DNA of 64,000 nucleotides from Faecalibacterium taiwanense (GTDB lineage: Bacteria > Bacillota > Clostridia > Oscillospirales > Ruminococcaceae): positions 1,240,001-1,304,000 of the forward strand of contig NZ_CP155552.1 in the NCBI RefSeq assembly GCF_036632915.2, in the 5' to 3' direction. Below, piece after piece: positions 17,401 to 26,267 of this stretch. The position numbers were made by a program, and so were the translations under genes. Below the pieces are notes generated by a model. It did not search any database and was not told the origin of the DNA. It saw only the letters and a list, made by a program, of their open reading frames with translations. Numbering within the stretch: the stretch's first letter is position 1; each line of letters starts with the position of its first letter.

Positions 17401-17769
17401 GGTGGCCCGGTTGCGGCGCTCGGCACCGGAAATGCCAGAGATGGTCAGCGCCAGCTCCACATTGGAAAGCACTGTCTGGTGCGGGATGAGGTTATAGCTC
17501 TGGAACACAAAGCCAATGGTGTGGTTGCGGTAAGAGTCCCAGTCGCGGTCGGTATATTTTTTGGTGGAGATGCCGTTGATGATCAGATCACCGCTGTCGT
17601 AGCGGTCCAGACCGCCAATGACGTTCAGCAGGGTGGTCTTACCGGAACCGCTGGGGCCGAGAATGGCGACGAATTCGTTGTCCCGCAGGTTCAGGCTGAC
17701 ATCATCCAGTGCTTTCTGCACCAGATCGCCGGTTTTGTATTCTTTCTTGATGTGGTTGAGTTGGAGCAT
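14467..17769 (-). CDS. MacB-like ABC transporter, ATPase and permease in one chain
   Basis: About 1100 residues from ATG 17769 (MLQLNHIKKEY), which has GGAAAGG 7 bases upstream; the open frame extends 16 codons further without need. Residues 1-230 are the ATPase: Walker A GPSGSGKT, signature MSGGQMQR, Walker B ILLADEPTGALD, H-loop VTHN. A first membrane helix (TLLTAFAGSIGIIGIALIL) is followed by a ~650-residue external region and three C-terminal helices of FtsX type (LVAFVAISLAVSSIMIGVI ... ILGGLIPARSAAKCNP). The external part contains a run of LSD-type repeats (about 720-770) and a long Gln/Ser-rich amphipathic helix (about 815-905). Such proteins work as mechanotransmitting exporters or antimicrobial-peptide resistance pumps. 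Substrate unknown. It is a single gene. Confidence 0.9.
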   Translation of the reverse strand: MLQLNHIKKEYKTGDLVQKALDDVSLNLRDNEFVAILGPSGSGKTTLLNVIGGLDRYDSGDLIINGISTKKYTDRDWDSYRNHTIGFVFQSYNLIPHQTVLSNVELALTISGISGAERRNRATKALEQVGLGDQLHKHPSEMSGGQMQRVAIARALVNNPDILLADEPTGALDSDTSIQVMELLKEVAKDRLVVMVTHNPELAEQYATRIVRLRDGVIQSDTAPFAPDDSAQVPPVHKNLGHSSMSPLTALALSFNNLLTKKTRTLLTAFAGSIGIIGIALILSLSAGVSNYIQEMERSTLSEYPLQISTTGVDLAALLDPGSYTSAVANNTNVGATSASSTPEGMVTVRELLSQLTEDNSSVNDLASLKKYLDSDECTISEDAASIEYSYGIAPLIYRQNKDGTVRQIFPDSSLSALNNTTSAAGIVSSMTNQSVFTEMAEEPSLYEDQYDVKAGRWPESYNEAVLVLNSDGSISDYALYILGIEDDSVMMRFLQEYAKNKNTQAPTGYGTYPYDTFVGLKYKIVTSSDYYVYDEERQIWRNRSDDEAYVEQLVENSPDLTIVGVVQPRADASSTILPIGVAYTHALTYYAIDHAAESEVVKQQLADPEVNVLTGERFDADQRETDLDISSLFSVDTDMLKDAFQFDASKLQFDLSGAFDLQDGSFDFSSILDPSAFQLDLSDLDLSDIDMSDVELPDMDALDLSQLFADMDLSVSEDALQSLMKKIMNGYKRYIIGNGILNLDKIGFSSYMESDQFKQLLSESMGDLLDTTGLQEQFTASLQQNLQGIMTSYLQSYSEQLSQKLGEALQTKLTAAIQTQMSTVMQQLMTQLTTQFSQQIQSAIQNNIAQLSSQVEDALKIDPTVFQSAVQVNMSTDDLVDLVKMNLQSSTTSYSSVLGALGYSDYAKPGSIWIYPKSFEAKNRIVDSLNAYNAAMRAQGEEDKVIVFSDTVGTLMSAVTKIVDMVSNVLVAFVAISLAVSSIMIGVITYISVLERRKEIGILRAIGASKHNVSEVFNAETFIIGMCSGVIGVGLCLLLLIPGNMLIHSIAGTTSVTAVLPPKAALVLIVLATLLTILGGLIPARSAAKCNPVTALRSE

Positions 17770-18288
17770 GTGTGAGCCTTTCCGGCGCATCCTCGCAGGA
17801 ACGCTGCCGCTGTACATTATAATAAACTGCCCGGATACAGGACCCGCAGCAAGGCGTTATACACTTCTATTTTACCGAAATAATATGAAAAAACTGTGTA
17901 TATTTCAACGTAAATTTTGACCGGACCGGTATTTTTGGCTTTTGAGGCAGAAAAACAGGAAAATAAAGGAAAAATTGACGTGGAGGTTGAATTTGCGTCG
18001 CCGTCGTGCTATTTTAATAGCGGAAGATCCTGATAAAACAGAAAAGCATCGCGAAAGCAGAATTACACTGCCAATACGACGCAAAAAATCTGCGATGAAC
18101 CGCAAGTACAAAATAAAATGTGTCGAAGCACAGAAAAACACGACAAAAAAATGCAACGAATGTGATTTTGACATTTTTAGACGCTTTTTCAGGATTGAAC
18201 CAGCCCTCTCTGCTCTTTAAAATAAGATAAGAAAAACAAGGAATGCCTTGAAAACGTCGCAGGACCTTGTAGCAAGGGAGGAAAAATT
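17770..18288. other. Divergent intergenic region, 519 bp
   Basis: No gene is seen. On the minus strand TATAAT at 17821-17816 could be the -10 box of the ABC transporter promoter, though no good -35 is placed correctly. On the plus strand TTGACA at 18168-18173 lacks a -10 box at 16-18 bp. The stretch 17940-18180 is A-rich (poly-A tracts), out of character with the neighbours, and codes for nothing convincing on either strand. Confidence 0.4.
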
Positions 18289-18594
18289 ATGGAACGTACA
18301 TTTTCACCTATGATCCGTCAGTTTTCGGCAATCGACGGGTTGCAGAAAGCATATACGCTGGTATACTCAATGGATACAGGCAACGAAAACGGCTGCTGCC
18401 TGACGCTTTGCCGTACCGGGAACCGGCAGTACATGCAAAGCTGCTACATTGCAGCTGCACCAGAGTTCTGCTACCGGATCCTGCGCTATCTGTGTGAGAA
18501 TGGCGTCCAGCCGGAGATCTGGCAGGATGTGGTAGAAGAACTGACCGATACAGAACAGCTCAGGCAGAAAGGCGGCGCGTTGCGTGGAGAGTGA
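18289..18594 (+). CDS. Hypothetical protein, DUF6514-like
   Basis: 101 residues from ATG 18289, with AAGGGAGG 9 bases before it. It contains a strand-rich core (KAYTLVYSMDTGNENGCCLT), then a helix (APEFCYRILRYLCENGVQPEIWQDVVEEL) whose spacing resembles DUF6514 proteins of Clostridia; that link is tentative. It overlaps the Spo0A-like gene by 11 bp, so the two are translationally coupled and probably work together. Confidence 0.6.
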   Translation: MERTFSPMIRQFSAIDGLQKAYTLVYSMDTGNENGCCLTLCRTGNRQYMQSCYIAAAPEFCYRILRYLCENGVQPEIWQDVVEELTDTEQLRQKGGALRGE

Positions 18595-19321
18595 GCACAC
18601 AGCAAAAACGCTGCAGATCGCCCTTGGAAGCTACGACCGCAAGGAGCTGCGGGTGGAAAAGAACTACCTGCAGGAGCAAAGCCCTGCGTTGGAGTGCACC
18701 TGCTTCCAGAACGGCGGCCGTCTGCTGGAACAGCTGCGTCAGGGCCGTCAGTTTGATGTTGTGATCCTCTGCAGCCAGCTGGAAGATATGAGCGGGCTGG
18801 AGTTTTTAATGAATATCCGCAGCATGGATCCCAAACAGAATGTTGTTCTGTTTGATGAGGGCAGGCGGCAGAATACGAGTGCCATTTGTCTGGAATCGGG
18901 CGATGGATTCTGCTATGTGGGCCATGCCGAACTGAAGAACCTGCTGTGGGAGCTGTACCGCCTGCCGGGACGGCAGAGCCAGCGCATGGAACGCAAGTGT
19001 CAGGAACTGTACGAGGGCTGGGGCATCCAGCTGCCGGACGTGAACTGCAACTATCTTTCCTGTGCGGTGGGCGTGGTGTACGGCACCAGCCAGAAGCTGG
19101 CCATCCGCAAGGAAATCCTGCAGGCGGTGAGCGAGCAGTACGATGTGTCGGTCTCTGCTGTGGACAGCGGCATCCGGCGTATGATCGACCAGCTGGAAGC
19201 AAAGCCCTCGGCCAAGTGGCTGCGCTTCAAGGACGAAAGCGGATTTGCGGACGAGAAACCTACCACTGGTAAACTGATCTACACTGTCAAGAATTATCTT
19301 CAGCGTCAGAAGGACGACTGA
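18584..19321 (+). CDS. Spo0A-like regulator with degenerate receiver domain
   Basis: 245 residues from a GTG at 18584 inside the end of the preceding gene. Residues 5-120 have receiver-like order (LQIALGSYDRKELRVEKNYL... FDVVILCSQLEDMSGLEFL), but the phosphoacceptor aspartate expected in the VILD position is cysteine (VILC) and the usual DD pair after strand 1 is missing. Residues 130-245 resemble the Spo0A effector domain (IRKEILQAVSEQYDVSVSAVDSGIRRMI, then helices toward the C-terminus), which binds 0A boxes (TGTCGAA). Thus it is probably a DNA-binding protein not controlled by phosphorylation. It is followed 26 bp later by a histidine-kinase-like ATPase. Confidence 0.7.
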   Translation: MESEHTAKTLQIALGSYDRKELRVEKNYLQEQSPALECTCFQNGGRLLEQLRQGRQFDVVILCSQLEDMSGLEFLMNIRSMDPKQNVVLFDEGRRQNTSAICLESGDGFCYVGHAELKNLLWELYRLPGRQSQRMERKCQELYEGWGIQLPDVNCNYLSCAVGVVYGTSQKLAIRKEILQAVSEQYDVSVSAVDSGIRRMIDQLEAKPSAKWLRFKDESGFADEKPTTGKLIYTVKNYLQRQKDD

Positions 19322-19347
19322 GCATAAAACACAGGAGGCGCAAGGGT

Positions 19348-20193
19348 ATGGAGCAGATGCGGCAGAACGAGGCGGGTGCACTGACCGCGCAGGCGATCCC
19401 GCAGAAGGATGTGGAACAGGCATGCTTCCATGCACTGGGCCTGATCGGACGCAATTGCGAATATCTGGACCAGCACCTTGCGCATGTGGGTGCCGACCAG
19501 CAGACCCGGCAGGCGGTGAACGATATCAGCGCTGCGTCGGCAAGGCTGGACCGCACTGTGAACGAAGTGATGTCGCTGCTGGATTTTCTGCGCACCGAGG
19601 AAGACCCGCGGCTCTATCCGCTGGACCTGTGCCAGCTGCTGCAGCAGGTCGCCGCACAGGCCGATATGGTGCAGGCACAGCTTGGGGTGGAACTGACGCT
19701 GGACTATGGCGGCTGGACAGCCTGCCGGGTCATGGCGGACCGCAATGATGCAGAACTGCTGTGCCTGCATCTGCTCTCGAATGCCTTGCGGGCCTGCAGT
19801 GCGGGCGGCAAAGTGCGGCTGATGCTGCGCCGCAGCGAAAGCTTCTGGCAGCTGACGGTGATGGATAATGGCTGCGGCCTGCCGGAAGCAGGCGAGGATA
19901 CATGGCTGGAGAACCGGCGCTGCTTTCTGGGCGGCGCAAAGCTGGGCCTGCTGCTCTGCCGCGAGTGCTGCCGCCGCATGGGCTGGGGCCTGCGGGTGGA
20001 GCGCGCACCGGAAAAGGGCACACAGGCAGTGGTGACCATTCCGCTGTGCACCGACCGCATAATGGAGCCGACGGTAGAGCTGCATACGGGCGGCGATACG
20101 GCACAGGCACAGCAGCATCAGTACCAGCTGCGCAATATGCTGGTGCGGGAGCTGCGTACCATGCCGGAGCGCGGCGACCCGGACGAGCTGTGA
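19348..20193 (+). CDS. Histidine-kinase-like ATPase without a clear phosphoacceptor histidine
   Basis: 281 residues, ATG 19348 after GGAGGCGCAAGGGT. A helical first part (about 25-90) resembles a dimerization domain, but the only histidines are in ACFHALGLIGR and YLDQHLAHVG, without the HExxxP pattern. Residues 130-235 are an HATPase_c domain: N-box LLCLHLLSNALRACS, G1 DNGCGLP, and a GGAKLGLLLCRECC stretch in the G2 position. There is no membrane segment, so it is cytosolic. It could be an ATP-dependent switch or an anti-sigma-like partner of the Spo0A-like protein. The tail after 240 is polar and Gln-rich. Confidence 0.7.
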   Translation: MEQMRQNEAGALTAQAIPQKDVEQACFHALGLIGRNCEYLDQHLAHVGADQQTRQAVNDISAASARLDRTVNEVMSLLDFLRTEEDPRLYPLDLCQLLQQVAAQADMVQAQLGVELTLDYGGWTACRVMADRNDAELLCLHLLSNALRACSAGGKVRLMLRRSESFWQLTVMDNGCGLPEAGEDTWLENRRCFLGGAKLGLLLCRECCRRMGWGLRVERAPEKGTQAVVTIPLCTDRIMEPTVELHTGGDTAQAQQHQYQLRNMLVRELRTMPERGDPDEL

Positions 20194-20225
20194 TGCATGC
20201 TGCATGATTGCATTATAATAATGAA

Positions 20226-20271
20226 TAAGGACTGCTGCGGGGGAGATACTCCTGTGCGGCAGTCCTTTTTT
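20226..20271 (+). terminator. Terminator of the Spo0A-like cluster
   Basis: AAGGACTGC pairs with GCAGTCCTT around a G-rich loop (stem interrupted by one mismatch), followed by TTTTTT. Confidence 0.75.
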
Positions 20272-20397
20272 GTTGGCAAAGGTTAAAAAACTTTGCCGAG
20301 ACACCGGTGCAGCCGCATAAAAAGCGACAAGTTCACAAAATGTTTAACTTTTTGAGCGGAAAATACTATTTTTTCTGTGTAAAATAAGGGACGCTGA

Positions 20398-20426
20398 TTG
20401 ATTGTGCCGCAAAATTGGATTATAAT
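20398..20426 (+). promoter_or_regulatory. Promoter of the dehydratase activase genes
   Basis: TTGATT (20398-20403), 17 bp, TATAAT (20421-20426). It gives a transcript with a leader of about 115 bases to the GTG at 20546. Confidence 0.7.
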
Positions 20427-20545
20427 ACATTTGTATGCGAATTGACAAAATGATTCGTTAACAAACTAATTTTTGGCAAAGAAATTGATTTTGCCGTCCA
20501 CCGGGGGCTTTGCCTCCGGCATTTGTCCTTAGGAGGAAAAACAAC

Positions 20546-23485
20546 GTGAGAGTAGGTCTTGACATCGGCAGTACCACCATCAAGTGTGTGGTGCTGGATG
20601 AACATGATGCGCTGCTGTATTCTACATACGAACGGCATTACAGCCATATTCTGGAAAAGGCGCAGGAGCTGCTGCGCCGCATCGATGCCGAGCAGCTGCA
20701 CGGTCAGAAGGCGTTGCTGAGCATTTCCGGTTCGGCGGGCATGGGTCTGGCCGACAGCTGCGGCGTGCCCTTTGTGCAGGAGGTGTTCTCCACCCGCGTA
20801 GCGGTCAAGCGCTTTGTGCCTGCCACCGACTGCGTGATCGAGCTGGGCGGTGAGGATGCCAAGATCCTGTTTCTGACCAACGGTACCGAGGTGCGCATGA
20901 ACGGCAGCTGTGCCGGCGGCACCGGTGCCTTTATCGACCAGATGGCCACCCTGCTGAAAATGGGTGCCGACGAGATGAACAAGGCAGCAGAGAACGCACA
21001 GCGCACCTACACCATTGCGTCCCGTTGCGGCGTGTTTGCCAAGAGCGACGTGCAGCCCCTGATCAATCAGGGTGCCCGCACCGAGGACATTGCTGCCAGC
21101 ATTTATAAGGCTGTGGTCAACCAGACCATTGCAGGCCTTGCACAGGGCCGTCCCATCAAGGGCAATATCCTGTATCTGGGCGGCCCGCTCACCTTCAGCA
21201 GCGTGCTGCGCAAGAGCTTTGACGAAGCGCTGAACGTGACCGGCATCTGCCCGGAGAACAGCCTGCTGTATGTGGCACTGGGCGCTGCCCTCTATGCCGA
21301 CAAGGCTTTCGTTCTGTCCGAGGTGGCCGATGCGCTGGATCAGTATGCTGCCACTGCCACCTACGCCAGCGAGCCACCGCTGTTCGCCAGCAAGGAGGAG
21401 TATGAGGCGTTCCACGCCCGCCACATGTCCCACAGTGTGCCGCGTGTGCCGTTCAGCGCGCAGTGCGGGCCGGTGCATATCGGCATCGACTCCGGCTCCA
21501 CCACCGTCAAGCTGGTGGTGGTGGACGAGAAGAGCCAGATCCTTTACACCAACTATCAACCGAACCTCGGCAACCCGCTGCCCCTCATCCGGGAGCAGCT
21601 GCTCAAAATTTACAAGGAGCACCCGGGCCTGCAGGTGGCCAGCGTGACCACCACCGGCTACGGCGAAGAGCTGGTGAAGAACGCATTCCGCTGCGATTAC
21701 GGTCTGGTGGAAACGGTGGCGCACTTTACCGCTGCAAAATACTTTATGCCGGATGTGGATTTCATCATCGACATCGGCGGTCAGGACATGAAGTGCTTCA
21801 AGATCGAAGATGGTGCCATCAGCAACATCTTCCTGAACGAAGCCTGCTCCTCCGGCTGTGGCAGCTTTTTGCAGACCTTTGCACAGGCACTGGGCTATGA
21901 CGTGAAGAAATTTGCAAGCCTTGGCCTGTTCGCAGACCGTCCGGTGGATCTGGGCAGCCGCTGCACCGTGTTCATGAACAGCTCGGTCAAGCAGGCCCAG
22001 AAGGACGGTGCCAGCATCGAGAACATCTCGGCAGGCCTGTCCATCAGCGTGGTCAAGAACGCACTGTACAAGGTCATCCGCGCTTCCAGCCCGGAAGAGC
22101 TGGGCCGCAAGATCGTGGTGCAGGGCGGTACCTTTTATAATGAAGCCGTGCTGCGCGCCTTTGAAAAGGAGATGGGCGTGGAGGTCATCCGCCCGGACAT
22201 TGCCGGCTTGATGGGCGCTTACGGTGCGGCTCTGTTCGGCCTGCGCCAGAGCCAGAAGGCCCACAAGACTGCTTCTGCCATGATGAACGAGCAGGAGCTG
22301 GAAGCCTTTGCGCAGAAGGTGGTCAGCGTCAAGTGCGGCGGCTGCGGCAACCACTGCCAGCTCACCGTCAACACCTTTGCGGATGGCCGCAAGTACATCT
22401 CCGGCAACCGCTGCGACAAGCCCGTGACCGGCAAGAGTGCCGACGACAGCCTGAACCTCTACGCCTACAAGCAGCAGCTGCTGGCCGAGTATAAGCCGGT
22501 GGCCGGCAAGCGCGGCTCCATCGGCATCCCGCTGTGTCTGGGCTTCTACGAGCTGCTGCCCTTCTGGTGGGCCTTCTGGACAAAGCTTGGCTTTGCCGTG
22601 CACACCAGCCCGGTGTCCAGCCGCGGCCTGTACCTCGCCGGTCAGGCTACTATCCCCAGCGATACCGCCTGCTTCCCGGCAAAGCTGAGCCACGGCCACA
22701 TCAAGGCCCTGAGCCAGATGCAGCTGGACGCTATTTTCTACCCCTGCCTGACCTACAATGTGGACGAGGGCCTGGGCGACAACCATTATAACTGCCCGGT
22801 GGTGGCCTACTACCCCGAGGTTCTGGCAGGCAACTGCCCGGAGCTGGAGGGCACCAAGTTCATCTATGACTATGTGGGCATCCACCGCCCTAAGGACTTT
22901 GTGCACAAGATGGCAAAGAACATCCTGCCCAAGTACTTCGGCGGCATCTCTGAAAAAGAGGTGCAGGCCGCAGCAGATGCCGCCTATGCGGAATACGAGT
23001 CCCACATGGCAAAGATCCGCGTGAAGGGCAGCGAGATCATCGATGAAGCCCGCCGTCAGGGCAAGCGCATCATCGTGCTGGCAGGCCGCCCCTACCATGT
23101 GGACCCCGAGGTGAACCACGGCATCGACCGCCTCATCACCCGCCACGGTGCTGCCGTTGTTACCGAGGACAGCATTTCCAACCGGGTGCAGAAGTTCCCT
23201 ACCAGCGTACTGAACCAGTGGACCTACCACAGCCGCCTGTATGCCGCCGCCAAGTACTGCACCACCCAGAAAGATATGGATCTGGTGCAGCTGGTGTCCT
23301 TCGGCTGCGGCGTGGATGCCATCACCACCGACGAGACCCGCGAAATTCTGCAGGAGGGCGGCAAGCTCTACACCCAGCTCAAGATCGACGAGATCACCAA
23401 TCTGGGTGCCGTGAATATCCGTCTGCGCAGCCTGTTTGCCGCTCTGGATGAGCGGGACGAGGTGGCCGCAGAAAAGGCAGAATAA
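20546..23485 (+). CDS. 2-hydroxyacyl-CoA dehydratase activase-like protein with two ASKHA domains
   Basis: About 979 residues from GTG 20546 (MRVGLDIGSTTIK), with AGGAGG at 20531-20536. Two BadF/HgdC-type ATPase domains follow one another: the first starts VGLDIGSTTIKCVV with the cysteine-containing NGSCAGGTGAFIDQM; the second starts HIGIDSGSTTVKLVV with EACSSGCGSF. Cysteines in these helices bind a [4Fe-4S] cluster between subunits, and ATP use drives one electron into the partner enzyme. The third part (about 590 on; VKCGGCGNHCQL) is the DUF2229-type cysteine-rich region. The partner protein that usually continues it is encoded by the next gene. Substrate enzymes are not nearby, so the reaction served is open. 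Confidence 0.9.
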   Translation: MRVGLDIGSTTIKCVVLDEHDALLYSTYERHYSHILEKAQELLRRIDAEQLHGQKALLSISGSAGMGLADSCGVPFVQEVFSTRVAVKRFVPATDCVIELGGEDAKILFLTNGTEVRMNGSCAGGTGAFIDQMATLLKMGADEMNKAAENAQRTYTIASRCGVFAKSDVQPLINQGARTEDIAASIYKAVVNQTIAGLAQGRPIKGNILYLGGPLTFSSVLRKSFDEALNVTGICPENSLLYVALGAALYADKAFVLSEVADALDQYAATATYASEPPLFASKEEYEAFHARHMSHSVPRVPFSAQCGPVHIGIDSGSTTVKLVVVDEKSQILYTNYQPNLGNPLPLIREQLLKIYKEHPGLQVASVTTTGYGEELVKNAFRCDYGLVETVAHFTAAKYFMPDVDFIIDIGGQDMKCFKIEDGAISNIFLNEACSSGCGSFLQTFAQALGYDVKKFASLGLFADRPVDLGSRCTVFMNSSVKQAQKDGASIENISAGLSISVVKNALYKVIRASSPEELGRKIVVQGGTFYNEAVLRAFEKEMGVEVIRPDIAGLMGAYGAALFGLRQSQKAHKTASAMMNEQELEAFAQKVVSVKCGGCGNHCQLTVNTFADGRKYISGNRCDKPVTGKSADDSLNLYAYKQQLLAEYKPVAGKRGSIGIPLCLGFYELLPFWWAFWTKLGFAVHTSPVSSRGLYLAGQATIPSDTACFPAKLSHGHIKALSQMQLDAIFYPCLTYNVDEGLGDNHYNCPVVAYYPEVLAGNCPELEGTKFIYDYVGIHRPKDFVHKMAKNILPKYFGGISEKEVQAAADAAYAEYESHMAKIRVKGSEIIDEARRQGKRIIVLAGRPYHVDPEVNHGIDRLITRHGAAVVTEDSISNRVQKFPTSVLNQWTYHSRLYAAAKYCTTQKDMDLVQLVSFGCGVDAITTDETREILQEGGKLYTQLKIDEITNLGAVNIRLRSLFAALDERDEVAAEKAE

Positions 23486-23535
23486 AATAGAGATAGAGCA
23501 AAAAGCTTTTTAAGAAAGCAACATAGGAGGAACCT

Positions 23536-24852
<1,317 letters not shown>

Positions 24853-24892
24853 TGTTCTAAAGCGGAGAATACCGAAATGCAAAAAGCCCGTC

Positions 24893-24917
24893 CGGGCGTA
24901 AAACTCGGACGGGCTTT
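24893..24917. terminator. Bidirectional terminator
   Basis: AAAGCCCGTCCG/CGGACGGGCTTT-type stem around a short loop between convergent genes, flanked by A and T runs. Confidence 0.8.
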
Positions 24918-24951
24918 CATCATGCCTTGAGAAAAATCAATGCAGGAGAGA

Positions 24952-26184
24952 TCACTTCTGATTCTTCATGTAGATGTGGTGGGGCAGACCGGCAATGTAC
25001 AGCGGGGTCAGCTCGGCCTGGATCAGCGGGCGGGCATAAGCCAGAAACTCATCGGTCATCTGGGTGTGGTTGGCGTTCATCCAGCTCAGCGGCACCTTCT
25101 TTTCGAGATTTGCAACCTCGCTGATGGGGTGCAGCTCGGTGGTGCACTGGTACGGGCTGTTGGAGATGCGCTTCAGGGCCACCATCTGGCCGGTAACGCC
25201 CTCAAAGGCCGCCTTGGCGGCAGCACCGCCCACCTGATAGGCTTCGGTGATGTCGGTGCGGCTGGTCAGATGGCCTGCGCAGCGCTGCAGGGTGGAAAGC
25301 TCGATGCAGCGGGTCTTTGTGTCCAGATTGCGGGCCACCACATTTGCCAGATACCGTGCGGTGCCGGTCAGGGCCTTATGGCCGAAAGCGTCCACTGCGT
25401 GCACATCGTCGGCCAGCTCACAGACGTAGCGGCCATCTTCCAGCTTCACGCCTTCGGAAACGGCGATCACGATGCTGGGCTTCTTCTCCTGCATCACGCG
25501 CACCTTCTCAATGAAGTGTTCCACATTGAAGGGCACTTCGGGCAGGCAGATCATGTCCACACCCTCGCAGTCGTCACTCTTTGCCAGAGCGGCGGCAGCG
25601 GTCAGCCAGCCGGCGTTGCGGCCCATGATCTCCACCACGGTGACGTACTTGGTGCCGTACACGGTGGCGTCGCGGATGATCTCCTTCATCACCACGCCGA
25701 TGTACTTGGCAGCAGAGCCGTAGCCGGGGGTGTGGTCGGTGACCATCAGGTCGTTGTCGATGGTCTTGGGCACGCCCATAAAGCGAATGTCGCTCTGGAT
25801 GCGCTCGCCGTACTCGGCCAGCTTGCCGATGGTGTCCATGGAGTCGTTGCCGCCGATGTAGAAGAAGTAGCCGATGTTCAGCTTTTCCAGAATGGCGAAC
25901 AGCTTTTTGTAGACGGTCTCGTCCTCATGCCAGTCCGGCAGCTTGTAGCGGCAGCTGCCGAGGAAGCTGGACGGGGTGCGCTTGAGCAGCTCGATGTCCA
26001 GATCGTCCGTCAGCACGGTGGAAAGATCCACCACCCGCTCCTCCAGCAAACCGGCAACGCCATTGCACATACCGTAAACGATCTCTGCGCCGCGGTTCTT
26101 GCAGCTCTCAAAGACGCCTGCAAGGCTTGCATTGATGACGGAAGTAGGACCGCCAGACTGACCAACGATTGCATTTTTACCCAT
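24952..26184 (-). CDS. PPi-type 6-phosphofructokinase, copy 2 of 2
   Basis: About 410 residues from ATG 26184 (MGKNAIVGQSGG), with AAGGAGAAATCATC upstream. The sugar and phosphoryl donor sites are readable: YIGGNDSMDT (where ATP enzymes have GGDGS) and GVPKTIDNDL (lysine in the place of the glycine of PGTIDND in ATP enzymes), then MGRNAGWL. These two residues are the markers of pyrophosphate-dependent enzymes, so fructose 6-phosphate is probably phosphorylated reversibly with PPi. It is the second gene of a pair with the paralog 83 bp upstream, presumably co-transcribed. Donor choice needs assay since this subfamily is mixed. Confidence 0.88.
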   Translation of the reverse strand: MGKNAIVGQSGGPTSVINASLAGVFESCKNRGAEIVYGMCNGVAGLLEERVVDLSTVLTDDLDIELLKRTPSSFLGSCRYKLPDWHEDETVYKKLFAILEKLNIGYFFYIGGNDSMDTIGKLAEYGERIQSDIRFMGVPKTIDNDLMVTDHTPGYGSAAKYIGVVMKEIIRDATVYGTKYVTVVEIMGRNAGWLTAAAALAKSDDCEGVDMICLPEVPFNVEHFIEKVRVMQEKKPSIVIAVSEGVKLEDGRYVCELADDVHAVDAFGHKALTGTARYLANVVARNLDTKTRCIELSTLQRCAGHLTSRTDITEAYQVGGAAAKAAFEGVTGQMVALKRISNSPYQCTTELHPISEVANLEKKVPLSWMNANHTQMTDEFLAYARPLIQAELTPLYIAGLPHHIYMKNQK

Positions 26185-26267
26185 GATGATTTCTCCTTTT
26201 TTGTTTTTCTGTTTCGGCAATATAATATTACGTGCAGGATGCACGAAAACAGACGCGGGAAAAGGGG

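Noticed and set aside
20420..23230. A 936-codon open frame on the minus strand, antisense to the activase gene
   Set aside because: It has no ribosome site or domain; the opposite frame stays open because the activase gene is GC-rich with strong third-position bias. Same reasoning for long antisense frames over the ABC transporter (14623-17775), flavoprotein, PTS, proS and phosphofructokinase genes.
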